Source: Salegentibacter tibetensis
GTDB taxonomy: Bacteria > Bacteroidota > Bacteroidia > Flavobacteriales > Flavobacteriaceae
Direction: 5' to 3'
Assembly: GCF_020164485.1 (NCBI RefSeq)
Contig: NZ_JAIQZA010000043.1
Location: 1-32,339 of the forward strand
Length of the DNA stretch: 32,339 nucleotides
Of the stretch, positions 25,094 through 32,339 are shown one piece after another (position 1 is the stretch's first letter; every line of letters begins with the position of its first letter). Both the position numbers and the translations under genes were made by a program. The notes under the pieces are model-generated. The model did no database searches, was not told the DNA's origin, and worked only from the letters and a program-made list of their open reading frames with translations.

Positions 25094-25230
25094 TATCCTA
25101 CCGGTCTTGTTCCAGGTGGTTTTGGAGGATTATGAGGTTTGGGTTCCGGCTTCACCGGCTTGTCGGGTCTTCCTGGTTGATTTGGCTTCCCTGGTTGATC
25201 AGGCTTGCCTGGGGTCTCTGGTTTGGACAT
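25093..25230 (-). CDS. 45-residue proline-rich peptide ending in Gly, candidate modifier
   Basis: The coding frame ATG 25230 to TAA 25093-25095 encodes 45 residues that are about 40% Pro and rich in Lys, Gly and Asp/Asn/Gln. The first half is a repeat of about six residues (TPGKPDQ, PGKPNQ, PGRPDK), the second half is PVKPEPKPH, NPPKPPG, and the end is TRPVG. No signal peptide, no hydrophobic helix, and no beta-grasp fold is possible. Its stop overlaps the E2-E1 start codon by one base, so translation is coupled, and it begins 36 nt after the GspM-like gene, with AT-rich DNA and no clear promoter between. The terminal Gly and position suggest it is the moiety activated by the E2-E1 enzyme. 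An unstructured linker protein unrelated to conjugation is the alternative. Confidence 0.65.
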   Translation of the reverse strand: MSKPETPGKPDQPGKPNQPGRPDKPVKPEPKPHNPPKPPGTRPVG

Positions 25231-25266
25231 AATAACTTGATTTTAGTTAAAAATTAATATTTACCT

Positions 25267-25785
25267 TTATTCAATATACTGAACTAAAATGCTACACTGC
25301 AAAAAAATTTTATTTAGTTTGTAATCTTTTTTCTTTTCAAAACCTATATGAGAAACTGAACCAAAGCTATGATCGTTTTCCAGCTTGTACAGTATCTTTT
25401 CGATGTTTTTGTATTCTCCTTCAAGTATAAAACGGAAAGAAGTTATCACCCCCTGCTTATCGTCTAAATCCTGGACGTGAGGCTCTTTAAAATCTATGAT
25501 CTTATAGTCGTACTCCCCTGAATGCCTATTGAGTACTTCCAATAAATTGTTTTGCAGGGAGTGGCTTTCGGCCCTATTGGCCTTTATGATGGAATCAAAA
25601 TAAATTTCTTTTAGTCTTAAGCCTTTTGAATCCTTTATTGTGGCTGCCGTTTGCTCTATTTGTTGCTCCACATCTTCAAGGTCCATTTTAACTTTCAAGG
25701 TTCGGGAGAAGGAGTATTGGTAGGATATTACAAGAACCAATACGAAGCCCCCAACTAATAAGTTATTTTTAGTCTTTTGTTTCAT
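25267..25785 (-). CDS. GspM/PilO-like inner-membrane protein
   Basis: A 172-residue bitopic protein with a short cytoplasmic start (MKQKTKNN), one membrane span (LLVGGFVLVLVISYQYSF), a coiled-coil (residues about 30-90) and a small ferredoxin-like domain (SFRFILEGEYKNIEKILYKL, about residues 95-172). This is the layout of PilO and GspM. The strand-helix motif LEGEYKNIEKILYKLE is typical of PilO-type domains. It overlaps the GspL-like gene by 17 nt. Together they would form the inner-membrane ring that joins the ATPase to the secretin. It is the last recognisable machine gene before the peptide/E2-E1/JAB module. Confidence 0.72.
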   Translation of the reverse strand: MKQKTKNNLLVGGFVLVLVISYQYSFSRTLKVKMDLEDVEQQIEQTAATIKDSKGLRLKEIYFDSIIKANRAESHSLQNNLLEVLNRHSGEYDYKIIDFKEPHVQDLDDKQGVITSFRFILEGEYKNIEKILYKLENDHSFGSVSHIGFEKKKDYKLNKIFLQCSILVQYIE

Positions 25786-26989
25786 GAGGTTTCAATTTCA
25801 AAATAAGAACGAAATCAGAATTTCCTGTACTGCTGTAACCAAAGCCTGAAATTTTGGTTTCTGCGATCCATGGAATTTTTTCCAGATCTCTCGTCCAGTT
25901 TGAAAATTCGTTTTCATTTGTACTTTCCCCACCTATCCTTATTGTACCCAGCTCTAGGGAAATTGGTTGGTTTTCTTTCACCGGTTTCTGAAAAGGTTGA
26001 TAGATAAACTCAATAAAACTTACTGAAGCAGGTTTATCGGCAGTCAGCCTGTTGAGATAGAATGTGCTGCGGGAATTACTGTTATTTAAGATGTTCTTTA
26101 CCACTTCTTCCTTCTGAAGGATTTCTGCCAGTTTTTGATTGTAGGATTCTTTTTCTGATAGTTCCGTCTGATATTGGAAAGTTAATTCCTGAAATCTATT
26201 ATAGTAGTTTGAGAACAAAAGGAAATTAATAAGGAGTAACAATAACAGGGCAGAAACAGCAGTAGCCATTGCTTTCCGGAAGAAGACTTTCTGGGAATGC
26301 TCTTTTCGTAATTCGTTGTTCCTGCTATCAGTGTTGGAGATATTATGAACACTGTTTCCTGAATAGTTAAAAAGTCCTGCCAGGGTTAGTAAGAATTTTG
26401 AACTGACTTTAGTGTCGCTAATTTGATAAACAGTATCGTCCGACATTTTTTCCGTTTTTTCATAAGACAAAACGGATTTGTCGTCAGCACTAATGCAATA
26501 GGAGGAAGCAATAAATTCTCTTTCTCCAATTGCTCTTAGCAAATGTTGGACAGAAAAAAATCCCAGAGAGAAACCAATGATTTTTACACCTTGTAGTTCA
26601 AGTGTGGCTATTATCTTATTTACATGATCTTTTCGGCAAAGGGCAATTATACTTCCCACAGGGGTATTGAGAATCTCAAAATAAAAGTCATCGAGATCAA
26701 TATTAGGGAAAGCAGATGAAACGATTTTTGCAACCGGTCCCTTATTGGGTATAGATTTTAAAAGAACCTGATTACTCGTAATACAAAGAAAAGCATGTTG
26801 ATATTTGGAAATATTTTCAGCAAATTCAGAAAATTCTTTAGCCTCGAATGTATTTGTGATATCAAATTCCCCCATTCTTTTCAAGGCTGTTATACCACGA
26901 ATTACAGTGCTTCCATCGGTATTACTGCTATATTCAAGCCCACAATATGTGCTGCCATAGTTCCAGTATGTCGTGAATCGGGAACTCAT
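25769..26989 (-). CDS. GspL-like (PilM-PilN fusion type) inner-membrane protein
   Basis: A 406-residue protein with a cytoplasmic actin-like part (about 1-235, weakly PilM-like), one membrane span (AVSALLLLLLINFLLFS, about 240-260), a coiled coil (about 263-300) and a C-terminal ferredoxin-like domain (SNWTRDLEKIPWIAETKI). In GspL a cytoplasmic PilM-like domain and a periplasmic PilN-like domain are similarly joined. It should bind the N-terminal domain of GspE and pair with the GspM-like neighbour. The N-terminal half is divergent, and the assignment rests mainly on architecture and gene order (after gspD, before gspM). The start overlaps the gspD stop (TAATG). Confidence 0.68.
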   Translation of the reverse strand: MSSRFTTYWNYGSTYCGLEYSSNTDGSTVIRGITALKRMGEFDITNTFEAKEFSEFAENISKYQHAFLCITSNQVLLKSIPNKGPVAKIVSSAFPNIDLDDFYFEILNTPVGSIIALCRKDHVNKIIATLELQGVKIIGFSLGFFSVQHLLRAIGEREFIASSYCISADDKSVLSYEKTEKMSDDTVYQISDTKVSSKFLLTLAGLFNYSGNSVHNISNTDSRNNELRKEHSQKVFFRKAMATAVSALLLLLLINFLLFSNYYNRFQELTFQYQTELSEKESYNQKLAEILQKEEVVKNILNNSNSRSTFYLNRLTADKPASVSFIEFIYQPFQKPVKENQPISLELGTIRIGGESTNENEFSNWTRDLEKIPWIAETKISGFGYSSTGNSDFVLILKLKPHETKD

Positions 26990-29157
26990 CAGTAAATAAC
27001 AGTTGGTTTAATTAAAATATTTAGTTTTTTCTTGGAGTCCTCTCGTCTTCTTTCACTAAACAACCATTTGATTATGGGTACCCGGGCGAGCAAAGGAACT
27101 CCTGAGCCAGAGTCGTCTTTTGTACGTTCCTCAATTCCTCCAAGGATGGCAACGTCCTGGTCCCTCATTCTGATAATGGAGGAAAATTCCCTGCTATTCA
27201 TTCCAGGAGGAGCATCCTGGGCTATTCGTTCTCCATTAAAGTTTGATTGAACAACATTTATATCTAATGTGATTTCTCCATCTCCCGAAACAAAAGGCAT
27301 TATTTCTAAAGCGAGTTCGGCATCAATAGGATAGTAATTAGTTACTTCTGATGTCTGGGGTATTTGTGAGCCAAAGAAGCTTTGACTAGTAACGGCATAA
27401 TAGGTTGTTTCTCCACTGGAAAGGTGAGCTTTGTGTCCGTTAAGTGTACTTAGTTTAGGTGTAGAAAGAATCTTAAGGTTTCCATTGGTTTCCATTGCCT
27501 TTATGTTCATATAGAATTCCGGAAGGACCTTTCCCATATTAAGTGCTCCAAAACCATTAAAGCCTCCTATCACCCGATTTATGGTTTGAGCTCCTATTTG
27601 CATATCAGCAGATGGGAATGCACGGCCTTTAGTTTGAACTGCTTCATCTCCAATACCGAAAGAGACACCGGTTTCCACTATTGCAGTTCTATTTACTTCT
27701 AAAATCATTACCTCAATAAGTATTACCGGTACAGGTTTGTCAATGTATTGCACGAATTTCTTAAAACGTTCAATTCTTGCAGCTGGTCCACTCACAACGA
27801 AGCTGTTTAATTCAGAATCTATTTTTAAATCTATTCCTTTCAGAAGTTCATCAGGAATGATTTTTTGTATGGCTTCGGTGGAGGTTTCAGTTGTACTTAC
27901 TGAATTTCTAAGATTATTGTTGGTAGGTTGGAGGTTTCCGCTGTCAAAATTTTGATTATTGTTATTTCCCGGAAAATAATTGGCGTTTGGAGCCCTAAAA
28001 TTATTTCTATCAGTGCGTCTGCTTTGATTGTTTCTGGAAGGATTACTTAGCAATTCAATGGATCGGTGCATCATTTGAACAACTTCTACTTTTTTAAGAG
28101 ACAATTGATCCTCAGTACCAAAGAAATAAATATCACCCTCTTTTTTAAAAGTAAATCTTTTTTCGGTTTCTCTGGTATTATTTGTTAAATTTCGTTGAAG
28201 GGATTGCTCTACTGCTTTATTGTTTTGTGATAATTCTCCTGTGCCACTAGAATTAATACTTTCAAAAATTTTATTTAAAAGGGTATCATAGAAAATTTCC
28301 TCAGCCTTAACAGTAACATTTCCTATTCCGGCCAACGAAGAGGCAGTGAATGTATCGAGATTAAGATCTTCTCCAAGGGTATAAATAATGTCTGATGCCG
28401 GAACATTCTTGAAGTCTACTTCAAGAAGTTTTCGGTCAGGATCTAAAATGCTATAATAAAAATTGTCTGCCTTGCTGATGGCTCTATTGACACCAGATTT
28501 GTTATTTTCGGTTTCACTACTGTTAAAAATAAAGAAGCCATCCCTGGACTGGATTACCTCAAGATTGTTGGAGATCGCGAGTTTTTCCATTGCAATATCG
28601 AAAGGAACACGGCTAAGGTATACTGAAAGGGAATGCTTTTCCATTCCTGGAGCAAATACCATGTTTTTGCCTGAAACATCTGTGATTTTTCTGAAAACCT
28701 TGTTAAGGGGATCATTCTGTAGATCCAGGCTTATAAGATTTAATGATGGATCGTATGTTGCTGCAATCTCTTTTTCTATAGGAGCTTTTGCCGGTGGTTC
28801 AAACTTAGATATAGAAATGATGCTTCCTGTAAACTGGATATCAAGGTTATATTCTTTTACAAGGAAAATGAGTAAATCTGCAATACTAACATTCGAGAAA
28901 TTATTGATTATTTCGATTTCCTCAAGCTGTGGAGAAACATTAAGGTTGATCCCGTGAACCTTGGAAATAGCCAAAAGAAGATTCGATAAGGTAGTATGGC
29001 TAATATTAACATTTACCGTTTCTTCAAATTCAGGGTGTTCAACTTTGAGGAGTTCAATATGATTTTCAATAGAATATAATCGGCTTTCTGCTTGAGCAAA
29101 AGCTTTAACACCAAGTATGAATAAAAGTATAAAAATGTATTTCTTGTAGGGCATCAA
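26989..29157 (-). CDS. gspD: GspD/PilQ-family secretin
   Basis: A 722-residue outer-membrane secretin. The signal peptide covers residues 1-22. The N-terminal STN/N0-like domain spans about 45-120 (ISHTTLSNLLLAISKVHGIN), with further N-type domains at about 140-215 and 240-300. An Asn-rich, low-complexity linker lies at about 372-430 (contains NNNNQN), and the last N domain is about 440-475 (LNSFVVSGPAARIERFKKFV). The C-terminal secretin domain (about 475-722) has VILIEVMILEVNR, LKILSTPKLSTLNGHKA, REFSSIIRMRDQDVAILGG, GVPLLARVPIIKWLF and KLNILIKPTVIY. It forms the gated outer-membrane channel. No C-terminal pilotin-binding S-domain is seen, so any pilotin must bind elsewhere. The gspE stop and gspD start overlap by 4 nt. 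Confidence 0.93.
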   Translation of the reverse strand: MMPYKKYIFILLFILGVKAFAQAESRLYSIENHIELLKVEHPEFEETVNVNISHTTLSNLLLAISKVHGINLNVSPQLEEIEIINNFSNVSIADLLIFLVKEYNLDIQFTGSIISISKFEPPAKAPIEKEIAATYDPSLNLISLDLQNDPLNKVFRKITDVSGKNMVFAPGMEKHSLSVYLSRVPFDIAMEKLAISNNLEVIQSRDGFFIFNSSETENNKSGVNRAISKADNFYYSILDPDRKLLEVDFKNVPASDIIYTLGEDLNLDTFTASSLAGIGNVTVKAEEIFYDTLLNKIFESINSSGTGELSQNNKAVEQSLQRNLTNNTRETEKRFTFKKEGDIYFFGTEDQLSLKKVEVVQMMHRSIELLSNPSRNNQSRRTDRNNFRAPNANYFPGNNNNQNFDSGNLQPTNNNLRNSVSTTETSTEAIQKIIPDELLKGIDLKIDSELNSFVVSGPAARIERFKKFVQYIDKPVPVILIEVMILEVNRTAIVETGVSFGIGDEAVQTKGRAFPSADMQIGAQTINRVIGGFNGFGALNMGKVLPEFYMNIKAMETNGNLKILSTPKLSTLNGHKAHLSSGETTYYAVTSQSFFGSQIPQTSEVTNYYPIDAELALEIMPFVSGDGEITLDINVVQSNFNGERIAQDAPPGMNSREFSSIIRMRDQDVAILGGIEERTKDDSGSGVPLLARVPIIKWLFSERRREDSKKKLNILIKPTVIY

Positions 29158-30569
29158 TGTTCGCTGTTTAATAGGGAATAGACTTCTTCGATGGATGTTT
29201 CTCCGGCAATAATCATTCGCTCAGCATTTATTTTAAGAGTTGAAAGATTCTTTTCTTTGAGAAAATTATCTATTTGAAATTCATTTTCTTTAATTAAAAA
29301 CTCCAGGCTTTTGGTAACAGGAATTATTTCATAAATAGCTTTTCTTCCGCGATAACCTGTATGGAAACATTTGGGACATCCCGTGGGGAGAAAATGCTGG
29401 ATCATTTTAGAAGGTACTTTAAATCCCGGAGGCAAAATTGCTTTTTCAATACCTGCCGGTTGTTTGCAGTCATCACATAATTTCCTTACCAGACGCTGAG
29501 CCACGCTGGTATTTAGGGTGCTGGAGATAAGATAAGGGGGTATTCCCATATCGATTAACCTTGAAACTGTAGACCAGGCAGAGTTTGTGTGGATCGTTGA
29601 GAGTACCAGATGTCCAGTTAAAGCGGCTTTTATTGCCATGGTGGCCGTTTTCTCGTCCCTTATTTCCCCAACCATGATAATATCCGGATCCTGGCGCAGG
29701 AACGTGCGTAAAGCTGCTGGAAAATCAAAGCCTATATCTTCCTTGAGCTGTACTTGATTAATACCCGCCAAAGTGTATTCTATAGGATCTTCAATAGTAA
29801 GAATGTTGGTACTTTCCTGGTTTAACAATTTTAGGGTTCCATATAAGGTAGTGGTTTTGCCAGAACCGGTTGGGCCTGAGATGAGAACAATACCATTTGG
29901 TTTTTTAATTCCCTCCAGGTAAAGGGAAAGTTCTTTTTTAGTAAAACCTAAATCAGTCAAACTGACTTCTTCGGCATCTCGTTTAAGGATACGAAGTACT
30001 ATTTTTTCTCCGTGGAGGGTAGGTAAGGTAGAAACCCTTATATCAAAATCCTGATTGGAAGATTTAACGGTTATTCGTCCATCTTGCGAAAGGCGCTTCT
30101 GTGAAATATCTAATCCCGCCTGAATTTTAATTTGATTTATGATCTGGGGATATTCGATAGAGGCAATAGAAAACTGTTCTTTCAGTTTTCCGTCCAGTCT
30201 AAAACGTACCCTGCACCTATCTTCGTATGGTTCTAGATGTATATCACTACTCCCATAATCTTTCGCTGTCTGAAGCAATTGTTGCAGAAAATTATTTTTG
30301 AAGTTAAGCTCTTGAGTTTCAGTAGTGGTAGTTTGCCTGTAATTCAGGGAAAGGTAGGACTGCAGAGTAGTGGAAGTTTCTTGTTCTAATTTTAAGCCAT
30401 ATCCAAATAATACTTGAAGTTCCTGTTCCAGCTCATGTAGGTTTTCCGAGTCAGTTTTAAAAACTATTTTATCTTCAGACTTTTCGACAGGTACTATTCT
30501 GTGATGAAATGCTTGATTTGCTGTTATCAGCTGCTTTAAGGCTACAGGGATGTTAAACAGGTTATCCAT
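29154..30569 (-). CDS. gspE: GspE/PilB-type assembly ATPase
   Basis: A hexameric cytoplasmic ATPase of about 471 residues from ATG 30569. A longer frame from 30638 would add a hydrophobic stretch encoded inside the peptidase gene and is rejected. Motifs: Walker A GPTGSGKT (232-239), Asp box LTIEDPIEY (257-265), Walker B LRQDPDIIMVGEIRD (291-305), His box TGHLVLSTIHTNS (318-330), and a tetracysteine zinc motif CDDC (365-368) with CPKC (398-401). The N-terminal GspL-binding part (about 1-95) is short. It powers pseudopilus assembly via GspF and GspL. The zinc motif puts it with GspE/PilB assembly ATPases, not with PilT retraction ATPases; no PilT gene is present here. Confidence 0.95.
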   Translation of the reverse strand: MDNLFNIPVALKQLITANQAFHHRIVPVEKSEDKIVFKTDSENLHELEQELQVLFGYGLKLEQETSTTLQSYLSLNYRQTTTTETQELNFKNNFLQQLLQTAKDYGSSDIHLEPYEDRCRVRFRLDGKLKEQFSIASIEYPQIINQIKIQAGLDISQKRLSQDGRITVKSSNQDFDIRVSTLPTLHGEKIVLRILKRDAEEVSLTDLGFTKKELSLYLEGIKKPNGIVLISGPTGSGKTTTLYGTLKLLNQESTNILTIEDPIEYTLAGINQVQLKEDIGFDFPAALRTFLRQDPDIIMVGEIRDEKTATMAIKAALTGHLVLSTIHTNSAWSTVSRLIDMGIPPYLISSTLNTSVAQRLVRKLCDDCKQPAGIEKAILPPGFKVPSKMIQHFLPTGCPKCFHTGYRGRKAIYEIIPVTKSLEFLIKENEFQIDNFLKEKNLSTLKINAERMIIAGETSIEEVYSLLNSEH

Positions 30570-31053
30570 TAAAATAAAGGTTTTTGTAAATGCCAAACCA
30601 GTTGGATAGATATATGCAAATAAGAAATAAAGAAGCATATCCGGCCAATGGAACCGTACTATTTTGTTTTCTGGAAATAAAAGTATGCAGACCTAGTGAG
30701 AAAATCATACTGAAAACTAGGATTACAACATAAGTAGCCGTTGGAAAAGCTAGTGCAAGGGCTAAGAAAAACAAGATGTCTCCGATCCCGATAGCCTCTC
30801 TAAAAAAATTAACCTTCATTTTTATCCGGGCGTAAAAAAAAGAGAACAGGAAGATAAATCCAGTAGCCAATATGTTGATAATAATATTTCGAAAGAAAAG
30901 AACAGAAAGACTTTCATTATAATGAAGGTATCCTGCAATTGCGCCAAATACAGGAAAAAGGAACCACCATACAGCTCTCTCCTTAACATCCTGATAAAGA
31001 ATAAAGGAAAGACCTATTAGGAGAAAAATCCTTAGTGCAAGTATTGCTATCAA
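30562..31053 (-). CDS. Prepilin peptidase without methylase domain (A24 family)
   Basis: A 163-residue, highly hydrophobic membrane protein (about six spans). Both catalytic Asp motifs of the aspartic prepilin peptidases are present: Asp22 in YQDVKER and Asp93 in the GxGD motif (AIGIGDILFF). The N-terminal methyltransferase and zinc region of PilD/GspO is missing, which makes it resemble TadV/CpaA-size or archaeal-type enzymes. It should cleave the signals of the four pseudopilins encoded in the two operons. It overlaps the GspG-like gene by 4 nt and gspE by 8 nt. Confidence 0.88.
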   Translation of the reverse strand: MIAILALRIFLLIGLSFILYQDVKERAVWWFLFPVFGAIAGYLHYNESLSVLFFRNIIINILATGFIFLFSFFYARIKMKVNFFREAIGIGDILFFLALALAFPTATYVVILVFSMIFSLGLHTFISRKQNSTVPLAGYASLFLICIYLSNWFGIYKNLYFNG

Positions 31054-31451
31054 TCTTTAATTATTTGTTTTGGATTTCCTTCATTATCTATTTCCCAAAC
31101 ATTGAAAATACCGTCTCCATCAAAATCCACCACTGCGGTTGCTCTTACCTTAAAATTGTTTAAAGAGGCCTCTATTACCTCGTACTGATAATTAGCACTT
31201 CCATTCTCCAACACCGTTCGCGGTGCTTCATAATTTATTTCATTAAAATCTGCTGAATACTTCGAGTGAAGGTATTGGTGTTGTTTTTGAAGATTAGAGA
31301 TGTATTTTAGCTGAATCTGAGCCTCCTGCGCCTTCGTTTTACTTATTAAAGGCATAAAGTTAGGCAAGGCTATTAATAGCAAAATACCCAGGATAGCCAA
31401 AACGATAAGCATTTCCTGAAGGTTGAACGAAGGTAATTTTTTGATTCTCAT
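31050..31451 (-). CDS. GspG-like major pseudopilin
   Basis: A 133-residue prepilin and first gene of the minus operon. The signal is MRIKKLPS followed by FNLQEMLIVLAILGILLLIALP: Phe +1 and Glu +5 are canonical, while Ser replaces the usual Gly before the cut. Helix residues with ALP resemble GspG and PilA. The globular head ends with VDFDGDGIFNVWEID, an Asp-rich loop of the type that binds calcium; GspG proteins also need a calcium site near the C-terminus. This makes it the best candidate for the main fibre subunit. A long palindrome lies 45-67 nt upstream. Confidence 0.85.
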   Translation of the reverse strand: MRIKKLPSFNLQEMLIVLAILGILLLIALPNFMPLISKTKAQEAQIQLKYISNLQKQHQYLHSKYSADFNEINYEAPRTVLENGSANYQYEVIEASLNNFKVRATAVVDFDGDGIFNVWEIDNEGNPKQIIKD

Positions 31452-31495
31452 AGTATAGCAATAGTAAGTAATAAAGGCAGAATGGTTATTCCGGT

Positions 31496-31518
31496 AAACC
31501 GTAAAATATTTACGGTTT
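31496..31518. promoter_or_regulatory. Perfect palindrome upstream of the minus secretion operon
   Basis: Arms AAACCGTAAA (31496-31505) and TTTACGGTTT (31509-31518) with a 3-nt centre, 45 nt from the start of the GspG-like gene. There is no gene ending here that would need a terminator, so an operator or regulator-binding site controlling the minus operon is more likely. Confidence 0.45.
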
Positions 31519-32217
31519 TCTTAGTTATTTGACTTATTCAGGTAATAATTTTATTAGCAGAACATGGATTACTATCTCTAGAAGAACTTTCCTGTGGATG
31601 GGACGCAATAAAAGGTCAAGCAAACCGCTATGCTTTTTGTGTGAGATAAATCCATCAACAGGTGTAAAGTGAGCACCAAAAAAACAAATAATAGAATTCT
31701 ATAAAATATTTATAGAGCGTTTATGAAGAAGAGAAAATGATTAACTAATCAGCCAGCTTTTTAATCTATTGATCCTGAGGTTTCACATGCTATTGAATTA
31801 TAAGCCAGACCTTGAAGGATAAGGACATCGATGAGAAAGTTAAACAAAAGCTCAATGCGAAAATGGAAAAGTTGCAGCCAAAACAGATCCTGATGCAACC
31901 CGTTTTGGTGTTCTTATCTATAGTTTCATTTTTCTTAATTTGCAAGAAGCTTAATTAAGAAAACCCCAGTTCTTTACTGAGATTTAATTGCTTCATAGCA
32001 CTCTTTTTAACCAGAGCTGGTGAAAGTAACCGATTACTCTTTTTATTTAGCGAGATTTTCTTTTCATTTAAATAAAGCTAATGGAAATCTTCAGTTAATG
32101 CCTAATATGTTTATTAGCTATTAAAATGTATAAAAGAATATCTAAACCATAATTATTATATGGTTTTCCATACCTCCGTCAATTTTTTAAACATTTAATT
32201 TTATATCAATTGTCACT
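31519..32217. other. AT-rich intergenic region without a recognised gene
   Basis: About 700 nt separate the secretion operon from the insertion sequence. The only protein-like frame is a TTG-started stretch of 48 codons at 31812-31958, with a Lys-rich helix (DIDEKVKQKLNAKMEKLQ) and a hydrophobic end (VLVFLSIVSFFLIC). It looks like the 3' remnant of a gene and is not annotated as CDS. Nothing else is seen. Confidence 0.5.
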
Positions 32218-32339
32218 AGTGTCCGGTTATAAATTAAACATTTTCAGTTGGTTATAATCGTCATTAATATTCTTTCTGTATTCTTTATTGTTAAGTAGTT
32301 GATTTATAGTTACTTTCTCAAAGAGGCTAATACTCAAAA
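32218..32339 (-). mobile_element. 3' end of an IS4-family insertion sequence, cut by the window edge
   Basis: The minus strand from the window edge encodes LSISLFEKVTINQLLNNKE, then about 16 residues ending LKMFNL and a stop (32227-32229). This is the C-terminus of an IS4-type transposase (the 'LFEK.pi..LL' and 'NQL..F' ends are typical). AGTGTCCGGTTAT (32218-32230) overlaps the stop and is probably part of the terminal inverted repeat. The rest of the element lies outside the window. Confidence 0.65.

Noticed and set aside
22837-25230. A standard type II CBASS defence operon
   Set aside because: Cap2-like and Cap3-like proteins are present, but no CD-NTase or effector (phospholipase, nuclease, membrane effector) lies on either side; both flanks are secretion genes.
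28463-28957. A 164-codon plus-strand frame inside the secretin gene
   Set aside because: It lies wholly antisense to a clear GspD gene and has no recognisable protein features.
1-32339. CRISPR arrays or rRNA genes
   Set aside because: No regularly spaced identical repeats of CRISPR length and no rRNA-like sequence were seen when reading the window; the short repeats noted are palindromic or two-copy only.

Overview
The window looks like a Bacteroidota chromosome, most likely a marine-type Flavobacteriaceae. The DNA is AT-rich, many secreted proteins have signal peptides ending in 'FSQ' or 'YSQ', Shine-Dalgarno sequences are mostly absent, and a TAnnTTTG-type -7 box lies upstream of one secreted protein. 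RHS proteins of the Bacteroidota type and paired tyrosine recombinases fit the same assignment. Genus cannot be set from the sequence alone.

Layout, left to right. (1) 1-2.4 kb: an orphan RHS tip with a nuclease-like C-terminal toxin, its Imm26-like immunity gene, a DUF695-like gene and an intact XRE repressor. (2) 2.5-7.8 kb: remains of a mobile element. It holds a decayed primase/helicase-like gene with a deletion between Walker A and Walker B, a cluster of CTCGCAA repeats, and two adjacent tyrosine recombinases (one canonical, one lacking key catalytic residues). Two inverted, attC-like palindromic sites follow, each just downstream of a small ORF, with a tRNA-Phe-like relic between them. 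(3) 7.9-17.4 kb: a second orphan RHS tip (frameshifted, JAB-like metal motif) with a secreted leucine-rich neighbour; a tail-fibre-like secreted protein; a full RHS protein with a ParB-like C-terminal toxin; its small immunity candidate; and several decayed XRE regulator copies.

(4) 17.5-31.5 kb, the most interesting part: a type II secretion/type IV pilus-like machine in two converging operons. The plus operon encodes two lipoproteins, a GspC/PilP-like protein, GspK-, GspI- and GspJ-like pseudopilins and GspF. The minus operon encodes the GspG-like major pseudopilin, prepilin peptidase, GspE, the GspD secretin, and GspL/PilM-N- and GspM/PilO-like proteins. It then continues in the same direction into a three-gene ubiquitin-like module: an unannotated 45-residue proline-rich peptide ending in Gly, a fused E2-E1 enzyme (Cap2-like), and a JAB/JAMM isopeptidase (Cap3-like). 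The peptide stop and the E2-E1 start overlap (TAATG). No CD-NTase, TIR or other CBASS effector is present.

Working model (inference): the peptide is a non-beta-grasp modifier, or the substrate tail, activated by the E2-E1 enzyme and removed by the JAB enzyme, and it acts on the secretion machine or its cargo. (5) 31.5-32.3 kb: AT-rich DNA without a clear gene, ending in the 3' end of an IS4-family transposase cut off by the window edge.
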